From the NCBI GenBank assembly GCA_022711635.1, contig JAKLEQ010000005.1, positions 1-38,703 on the forward strand: 38,703 nucleotides of DNA, given 5' to 3'. The notes under the pieces are model-generated. The model saw nothing but the letters and a program-made list of their open reading frames with translations. It made no database searches and was not told the DNA's origin. Shown one piece after another: positions 33,647-38,703 of the stretch (position 1 is its first letter; each line of letters starts with the position of its first letter). A program made the position numbers and the translations under genes. The stretch is from Methanoregula sp. GTDB taxonomy: Archaea > Halobacteriota > Methanomicrobia > Methanomicrobiales > Methanospirillaceae.

Positions 33647-33997
33647 TCAGGGATTTTTGCGGCGCAGGATCCGCCGGAGGAAATGCCCGTTGGAAAGAAT
33701 ACTCGATGCAAGACGGTCAAGGATGCTGTTCCTGACCATCTCCTTCTCTTTTTTATCCGGGAGTGTCCCGATCTTTTTATACTCGGTATAGAGTTCGAAA
33801 ATCTCCCGGTCCGGAAGCGTCATGACGCGTTCATCAAAATTTTCCATCTTCACTTCTTTGATGTGGCTGAACGAAGGTGCCGTCGTTACGCGTTCGATAA
33901 ACGGCGTTTTGAGTTCTTTGATTAACAGCGTCCGCATGTGGGCGATTTCAGATTTTCCTGTCATCGGGAGATCGGTTTTTTTATGATTGTTTTGCAT
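33647..33997 (-). CDS. Unknown small charged protein
   Basis: I do not recognise this 116-residue protein. It is charged and predicted helical, with MENFDERVMTLPDREIFELY, TEYKKIGTLPDKKEKEMV and a basic end FLRRILRRKNP. There is no signal peptide, membrane helix or cysteine motif. Starts at 33997 (AGGGA close before it) and 33964 are both possible; a longer one at 34063 is less likely. The upstream 34040-34125 is strongly AT-rich and has several TATA-like stretches. Codon use is less GC-biased than in most neighbours, which fits recent arrival together with the nuclease and the 41-aa gene (inference). Confidence 0.6.
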   Translation of the reverse strand: MQNNHKKTDLPMTGKSEIAHMRTLLIKELKTPFIERVTTAPSFSHIKEVKMENFDERVMTLPDREIFELYTEYKKIGTLPDKKEKEMVRNSILDRLASSILSNGHFLRRILRRKNP

Positions 33998-34039
33998 CGT
34001 CCCTGATGAGTGCGGTCCATCGCGTAACGGCGGAGACTC

Positions 34040-34125
34040 TCCTTTTTTCCCCATGCATTTCAATACAATAAAATACTATACATATTTTTCCATAAAAGCA
34101 GTAAAAAATATAATACGTGCGCCCG
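34040..34125 (-). promoter_or_regulatory. AT-rich promoter region
   Basis: The minus strand contains TATATTTTTTACTG, GGAAAAATATG and TATAGTATTTTATTG in a row, several of which could be TATA boxes for the gene at 33997. This is the most AT-rich block of the window. Confidence 0.4.
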
Positions 34126-34211
34126 ACGGAATAACCGGGAGTCCGGACCAAAAGAACGGGTACCGGGCAACTATGCCGCTGATGGCGACAGCCGGATGCC
34201 TTCCGGGGGGA

Positions 34212-34571
34212 TTATCCGTACGCCTGCCGCCCGGGGAACTCTTTTAACGCGACGGCGTTGTTATGGGCTTCGTCGTGTGCTGAGAAGACAAAGGTTACCT
34301 TCCGGTTCTCTGCGAGGATCTCCCGGAGCCGGGCGATGACGTCAGGCTTTGCTGCCATCTCTTCAAAATACTTCGAACGGAACGCCTCCCATCTCACCGG
34401 GTCATGGGCAAACCATTGCCGGAGCTTTGTGCTGGCACCCGCATCCTTCAGCCAGAGGGCGATCTTCGCCTTCTCTTTCGTGATACCCCGGGGCCAGAGC
34501 CTCTCCACGAGCACCCGGTACCCGTCATCGCCGGATACCGGTTCCGTTACGCGTTTAACGATAATGGCCAT
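34212..34571 (-). CDS. DUF488 (YeaO-like) protein
   Basis: A 119-residue cytosolic protein of the DUF488 family. Signature blocks are IIVKRVTEPVSGDDGYRVLVERLWPRG at the N-terminus, ALWLKDAGASTKLRQWFAHDP in the middle and VTFVFSAHDEAHNNAVAL near the end. The family is widespread and lacks a proven reaction; the conserved Arg, Trp and His residues suggest an anion- or nucleotide-binding site. The ATG at 34571 follows GGAG with 8-nt spacing. It is 116 bp downstream of the DUF2769 gene on the same strand. Confidence 0.9.
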   Translation of the reverse strand: MAIIVKRVTEPVSGDDGYRVLVERLWPRGITKEKAKIALWLKDAGASTKLRQWFAHDPVRWEAFRSKYFEEMAAKPDVIARLREILAENRKVTFVFSAHDEAHNNAVALKEFPGRQAYG

Positions 34572-34687
34572 GAGGTCATCTCCATGGATTATCCGGTGAC
34601 CACGGATCGCAGACCGGGCGGGGGTATCCACCGGCCGCATGCAGCAGGCCCCCGCTGTCGTCCCTCCGTCGACCGGGGAAAAGACAC

Positions 34688-34915
34688 CTACTTCGTGCAG
34701 AAGTAATCGCCGGTGAGCTTGTACCGTTTATGGACGCCGCAACCGGGACAATTGCACCCGACCATCTTCTCACCCTTGCCCTTATCGGAATTCCCCTTTG
34801 CGCAGAATAACAGGCGGGGTTTGCCGTTGTTCAGGGAATTTTCCCTGTACGTCGGGCACGATCCGCAGAACCGCCCGCAGATATCGAGATTCGCAACAGA
34901 CTCATCGACCTTCAT
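34688..34915 (-). CDS. DUF2769 cysteine-rich small protein
   Basis: A 75-residue cysteine-rich protein matching what I know as DUF2769, common in methanogens. Two similar halves are visible: CGRFCGSCPTYRENSLN with LLFCAKG, and CNCPGCGVHKRYKLTGDYFC, so the eight or so cysteines probably bind zinc or an Fe-S cluster twice. Function is unknown. ATG 34915 follows GGAG by 8 nt; ATG 34957 with AAAGGA before it is a real alternative and would add 14 residues. A 15-G run lies about 40 bp before the longer start and could affect expression. Confidence 0.82.
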   Translation of the reverse strand: MKVDESVANLDICGRFCGSCPTYRENSLNNGKPRLLFCAKGNSDKGKGEKMVGCNCPGCGVHKRYKLTGDYFCTK

Positions 34916-34994
34916 ACCGGTGACTCCCGATGCCTGAACATGGATTCCGGAGTTCATAAAATGTCCTTTCCGGCCACAATCGCACGGGAACGAC

Positions 34995-35009
34995 GGGGGG
35001 GGGGGGGGG
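34995..35009. repeat. Homopolymer of 15 G
   Basis: An uninterrupted run of fifteen G on the plus strand lies in the 130-bp gap between the cupredoxin and DUF2769 genes, 38 bp before the longer possible DUF2769 start. Such tracts are prone to slippage and to sequencing error. Confidence 0.85.
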
Positions 35010-35087
35010 ATTATGGATCATGACGGGCCAGGCATGGCCTCCCCGGAAGGACCGTGCGGGAAAAAACCGGAATACGGATTAATCCCG

Positions 35088-35594
35088 CTACGTCACCACG
35101 AACGATCCGGTCATGGTTGTCGGGTGGACATCGCACCGGAAGAAATACGTCTTTGGTATCATGGGAGCGTTGAACCGGTAGGTCGTCGTTTCAGGCCCTG
35201 TGATGAGCCCCCCGCCATAGACCTTCTGTCGTGCGGTAGAGTCCGTATAGAGGGCAAAATTATGCGGTACGCCGGAGTCCTTGTTGTCAAACGTCATCAC
35301 CACGGTGGCGCCGGCCGGGACCGTGATGGTCGATTTGTCAAATGCAAAGCCCTCCGCCACGAGAGTGAGGGTAACCTTCCGGTCGGCTGCGGAAGGATCG
35401 CCCGTCGTCGCCGGTACCGTGATCGCAGCAGTCGGTGTCGCCGAAATACTGGTCGCTGTGACCATCCCCGGCGTCGATGGCGCAGCCGGAGTTGCCGTGG
35501 TTGTCGCCGTGGCGGGTGGGGAGGTGGAAGAGCAGCCGGCGATCGCCACACAGGCTGTCACCAGGAAGAGCAGGAGTACAACAGCAGGTTTCAT
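35088..35594 (-). CDS. Blue-copper (cupredoxin) lipoprotein
   Basis: A 168-residue exported lipoprotein. The lipobox AIAGC gives C21 as anchor; a Thr/Ala/Pro linker (about 22-70) leads to a plastocyanin-like domain (about 73-168). The type 1 copper ligands are all in place: H111 (GVPHNFALY), C154, H157 and M161 (FFRCDVHPTTM). Such proteins carry one electron outside the membrane or sense or buffer copper. In a presumed strict anaerobe the acceptor is not obvious. ATG 35594 starts the signal peptide MKPAVVLLLF directly. It is 121 bp downstream of the CoiA-like gene on the same strand. Confidence 0.93.
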   Translation of the reverse strand: MKPAVVLLLFLVTACVAIAGCSSTSPPATATTTATPAAPSTPGMVTATSISATPTAAITVPATTGDPSAADRKVTLTLVAEGFAFDKSTITVPAGATVVMTFDNKDSGVPHNFALYTDSTARQKVYGGGLITGPETTTYRFNAPMIPKTYFFRCDVHPTTMTGSFVVT

Positions 35595-35715
35595 GGGCGA
35601 GTTTTGAATACCCCGGCATGAAAGAGATTTCCGGATTTTCCACTTTTTGAAACATGGCCGGCCGGATTGTTTCAGGATTTGTTACAAAAACAGCCGGTGA
35701 ACGGTAACCCGGGGA

Positions 35716-36858
35716 TTATCCATTACCCGGGGAAGATCCCCGCTCCAGCGTGCGGAGGGCATCCTCAAACGACGCTTCCCAGCGGTCCATCGTTGCGACA
35801 CCGTCCTGGATTTTTTTCACGTTCGATGCCGGTTCAAGCCGGAAATACAGGAGCGGCCTGTCCTGCGCCGCCACCTTCTTCCACGTGAACAGCCCGGAGC
35901 TCTCTGACACGTACGAACGGTACTCCTTCCCGACCCAGTCAATCTCGGCAGAGAGGGTGCGGACCATTTTCTGCAGTGCCGGGTCGTCCCTGGATGGGCC
36001 CGCTCTGAACCTGCGCTCGGCGCGCCCTGCCCTCTCCTGGTATGTCCCGTGGCGGATGATCGTTTCGTAGAATTCCCGGAACCGTATGAGCGCCGGGGCT
36101 GCAAGGGTCACGAGTTGTCGCTTCCGGTGGAACGCATCGGCGCCCGCCTCGAGATATCGCTGGTAATTCCCCTTCAGGACCTCCCGGACCCAGACCGGCA
36201 GGGAGAGCGACGGGTTATTCGTCGTAAAGAGCGTCCGGCTCTTTGCAGAGAGGCCGACACTCCGGATCCCCCGGGGGATGAAGATGTGGTTCTCCGGACC
36301 TGTCGAAAAAAGCGACGGGTCAATGTACGGGACCGATGCCGGAGACCGGCCGTCTTCTCCCGCAAGGAAGGAATCGTACCATGCGGTAAAATCCCTCGAT
36401 TTCCCCAGGAAATTATCCAGCAGCCAGTACGATTCGATCCCGAGAACCCGGTATTTCCTGTCCCTTTCTTCCAGCTCCTCCGGGGTGATGGCGCTTACCT
36501 GGACCTCGAAGACAACCTTCCTGCCGTCACGGACCGCGTACACGTCCGAGATCCAGGCCCGGTCCGGGGAGGGAAATTCGACGGAGGTCTCCCAGTTTTC
36601 TGACTGGCAGGTCTGGTAGATCTTGTATTTGATCTCCAGGTGCTCTTTCGACTCCTCTGCATAACGGCACCCGGAATCAGGTGCATGATAGAAGTGCCGC
36701 GTCCCTTTTCCAGAGGTCCGCAGGTGTCCCGGTGCCCCGCAGCAGGCCATCGTTACCGTGAGTCCTTTCTTGTGACGCAGCTGCAGGCCTGCCCATTCCT
36801 CATCGGAGAGGTCAGGGGCAATGACCGTCTCCCCGTCAACAACTGCCTTCAGGGGCAA
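35716..36858 (-). CDS. CoiA-like nuclease protein
   Basis: A 380-residue protein whose first 150 residues match the CoiA-like family: an opening MPLKAVVDGE, a zinc-knuckle-like CCGAPGHLRTSGKGTRHFYH (39-58) and then a PD-(D/E)xK-type core with EESKEHLEIK (68-77), D105 in WISDVYAV and E118-x-Q120 in FEVQVS, followed by DRKYRVLGIESYWLLD. The C-terminal 200 residues are helical and unrecognised. CoiA acts in bacterial competence; archaeal homologues are unstudied. AGGAGG stands exactly 7 nt before TTG at 36858, the best start; ATG 36915 has no such signal. The TTG lies 23 nt inside recQ, so the two are coupled. Confidence 0.85.
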   Translation of the reverse strand: MPLKAVVDGETVIAPDLSDEEWAGLQLRHKKGLTVTMACCGAPGHLRTSGKGTRHFYHAPDSGCRYAEESKEHLEIKYKIYQTCQSENWETSVEFPSPDRAWISDVYAVRDGRKVVFEVQVSAITPEELEERDRKYRVLGIESYWLLDNFLGKSRDFTAWYDSFLAGEDGRSPASVPYIDPSLFSTGPENHIFIPRGIRSVGLSAKSRTLFTTNNPSLSLPVWVREVLKGNYQRYLEAGADAFHRKRQLVTLAAPALIRFREFYETIIRHGTYQERAGRAERRFRAGPSRDDPALQKMVRTLSAEIDWVGKEYRSYVSESSGLFTWKKVAAQDRPLLYFRLEPASNVKKIQDGVATMDRWEASFEDALRTLERGSSPGNG

Positions 36859-38703
36859 AAGGGATCCTCCTGGGGGTACCGGTATACTCCTGACCGGAAT
36901 TTTTTCCGCCTGCATGGAACATGCCGCCGGAACAGGATGCATCCCCGCCCCCCCTGCCCTTGGACCAGGCCCGGATTGCATTGGTAAAGACCGGCCCGTA
37001 CTTCTCCCGCTTGAACGCACCGACACCGGCGATCGTACCGAAGCCCTCCAGGTCACACGGAAGGGCCCGGGCCATCTCCCGCAGGCTCTTGTCCGGGAAG
37101 ATGACGTACGGGGGGACATTGTTTTGGTCTGCGATGGTTTTGCGCAGGGCGCGAAGGCGGAGGAACATCGCCTCTTCTCCGCTGGTTGTGCCGGCAGGTC
37201 CCGCGGCCGGGGTACGCTTCGGTGCATTTCCCTCCGGTACCGAAAGCATGACCCGGGTCGTGCCGTCAAGGACGCTCCTGCCCTTTTCGGTGAGCCGGAT
37301 GACCGGGTACCGGTCCCCCGCCCGTTCCAGGAAGCCCTGCCGGACCAGCTCGTTCACCCATGTCCGGCACTGCTGCTTCGTGATGCCACCGCCGGCATTG
37401 AATGACGGGAGGGAGGGAAAGCCGTACCTCCGGACCTTCAGGGTCTTTGCGCCGGTCAGGACGTCGGTGATCAGCCCGGTCCCGAACTCCGACGGCAGGT
37501 CCTGTACGCAGCGGAGGATCGCCTTTGCGATCTCGGTCCCGTCGGCACGTTCCCGGGGGTTGTCGCAGTTGTCGCAGGAGGCGCAGTTCCCGCCGGGATA
37601 CTCCTCGCCGAAATACCCGAGCAGGAACCTCCTCCGGCAGGCCGCGGATTCGCAGTACTCCGCCATCCCGTTGAGCTTCTTTACCGCGAGGCGCACGCTG
37701 CGTTCGTCCGAACCGTCGCTCGTGAGAAGGGACCTGACCCTGAACACATCCATCCGGCTGTAGAAGAGGATGCACTCGGACGGCTGGCCGTCCCGCCCTG
37801 CCCGGCCCGTCTCCTGGTAGTAGGACTCGATGGATTTGGGGATATCGAAGTGGATGACGTACCGGACATCGGGCTTGTCGATGCCCATGCCGAACGCCAC
37901 CGTTGCGCAGACGACCTTCACGGTGTCATGGATGAAGTCGTCCTGCACCTTCTCCCGGACAGGCTTCGAGAGCCCGGCATGGTAGGCGAGCGCGGAGAAC
38001 CCCCGCGCCCGCAGGTCAGCGGCGATCTCTTCGGTCTCCTTCTTGCTGAGGCAGTAGACGATCCCGGCATCGTTCCGGTGCTGCCCGATATAGCCGGCAA
38101 GCATCACCGCGGGGTTCTTCTTCTGCACGACCCGGTAGGTGAGGTTCTTCCGGTTGAAGCTCCCGACGAACTCCCGGGCCGTGGAAAGCCCGAGCTGCTC
38201 CCGGATATCCCGCCGCACCGCAGGGACCGCCGTTGCCGTCAGGGCAATGACCGGGACGGCGGGAAAATTCTTCTTCAGGACAGCAAGCGACCGGTATTCC
38301 GGCCGGAAGTCATGGCCCCACTCGGAGATGCAGTGAGCCTCGTCGATAGCGATGAGCCGGACCGGGAGCGTTCCGAGGGTTGCGAGGAACGGTGCCTGCA
38401 TGCACTTCTCCGGTGAAACGAACAGGAGACGGAGGGTGCCGTTCGTAAGACTCTTCTCAATCATCTCCCGCTCGCGGTATTCCAGCGAACTGTTGTACGC
38501 CGCTGCCGGGATCCCCCGGGCGTTCAGGTCGTCGACCTGGTCCTTCATCAGCGAGATGAGGGGCGATATTACGAGCGTGAGTCCGCCGAGGCAGAGCGCG
38601 GGCAGCTGGTAACAGAGCGATTTTCCCCCGCCGGTTGCCATGATGGCGACCACATCCTGCCCCGAGAGGACGGATTCGATGATCGCTCGCTGGTGGGGCA
38701 GAA
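36836..38703 (-). CDS. recQ: RecQ DNA helicase (5' end outside window)
   Basis: An ATP-dependent 3'-5' DNA helicase, 622 codons visible; the first part is beyond the right edge, where the frame remains open (PHQRAIIESVLSGQ). Walker A TGGGKSLCYQ, the DEAH box IAIDEAHCISEWGHDFRPEY, the helicase C-terminal motif QETGRAGRDGQPS, the zinc-binding cysteines (CESAACRRRF and CASCDNC), the RQC winged helix (about VRRYGFPSLPSF to RLTEKG) and an HRDC domain (LRALRKTIADQNN to FGTIAGVGAFK) are all present, so this is a complete RecQ type rather than a short paralogue. The last 40 residues are Gly/Ser-rich. It is followed by, and overlaps, the CoiA-like gene. Confidence 0.96.
   Translation of the reverse strand, partial: LPHQRAIIESVLSGQDVVAIMATGGGKSLCYQLPALCLGGLTLVISPLISLMKDQVDDLNARGIPAAAYNSSLEYREREMIEKSLTNGTLRLLFVSPEKCMQAPFLATLGTLPVRLIAIDEAHCISEWGHDFRPEYRSLAVLKKNFPAVPVIALTATAVPAVRRDIREQLGLSTAREFVGSFNRKNLTYRVVQKKNPAVMLAGYIGQHRNDAGIVYCLSKKETEEIAADLRARGFSALAYHAGLSKPVREKVQDDFIHDTVKVVCATVAFGMGIDKPDVRYVIHFDIPKSIESYYQETGRAGRDGQPSECILFYSRMDVFRVRSLLTSDGSDERSVRLAVKKLNGMAEYCESAACRRRFLLGYFGEEYPGGNCASCDNCDNPRERADGTEIAKAILRCVQDLPSEFGTGLITDVLTGAKTLKVRRYGFPSLPSFNAGGGITKQQCRTWVNELVRQGFLERAGDRYPVIRLTEKGRSVLDGTTRVMLSVPEGNAPKRTPAAGPAGTTSGEEAMFLRLRALRKTIADQNNVPPYVIFPDKSLREMARALPCDLEGFGTIAGVGAFKREKYGPVFTNAIRAWSKGRGGGDASCSGGMFHAGGKNSGQEYTGTPRRIPFAPEGSC

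Noticed and set aside
1-38703. tRNA and rRNA genes
   Set aside because: No cloverleaf with a TTCGANNC-type T-loop in the right context and no rRNA-like conserved stretch was recognised by eye; a tRNAscan run would settle it.

Overview
This 38.7 kb window looks like a chromosomal segment of a GC-rich euryarchaeon, most likely a methanogen of the Methanomicrobiales (Methanoregula-like). The grounds are a thermosome subunit, TATA-box promoters with several near-leaderless starts, Thr/Pro-rich lipoproteins, PAS sensor kinases of a type common in that order, and many small redox proteins of anaerobes. No methanogenesis gene or rRNA lies in the window, so the assignment is an inference.

Layout. 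1-7.9 kb: the start of a secreted protein at the edge; an overlapping hemerythrin/rubredoxin pair; a small siroheme Dsr-like protein; an HCDT-type histidine-rich protein; a membrane-anchored AN1 zinc-finger protein and a lipoprotein that share one C-terminal domain; then a DUF1801 protein, a methyltransferase, a flavodoxin, an OsmC protein and an unknown membrane protein. 8-13.6 kb: two TPR proteins, clpB and a 245-bp MITE with 13-bp inverted ends and an 8-bp target duplication. 13.6-19 kb: a stand-alone M41-like protease domain, two divergently transcribed sensor kinases that have both lost the phospho-acceptor histidine, and a lipoprotein.

19-31.6 kb: Kup potassium transporter, SpoIIAA-like protein, thermosome, DUF389 membrane protein, Cys-cluster protein, a KamA-family radical SAM aminomutase whose substrate residues do not look like those of lysine aminomutase, an orphan three-helix sensor module, a DUF6653 protein, a CPA2 cation/proton antiporter and a tandem UspA protein. 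Potassium uptake, cation/proton exchange, a possible beta-amino-acid osmolyte enzyme, chaperones and Usp give this part a stress and osmotic-homeostasis character.

31.6-38.7 kb is patchier and in places AT-richer: a degenerate short tandem repeat that runs into a 41-aa single-helix membrane protein gene with a strong TATA promoter, a solitary Mrr-like nuclease, an unknown small protein, DUF488 and DUF2769 proteins, a 15-G run, a blue-copper lipoprotein, and a recQ gene (5' end outside the window) overlapping a CoiA-like nuclease gene that appears to start at TTG behind a perfect Shine-Dalgarno.

The strongest leads are the paired His-less kinases, the atypical KamA enzyme, the recQ-coiA unit, the hidden 41-aa membrane protein and the MITE. 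All functional statements come from reading motifs by eye; no database search was run.
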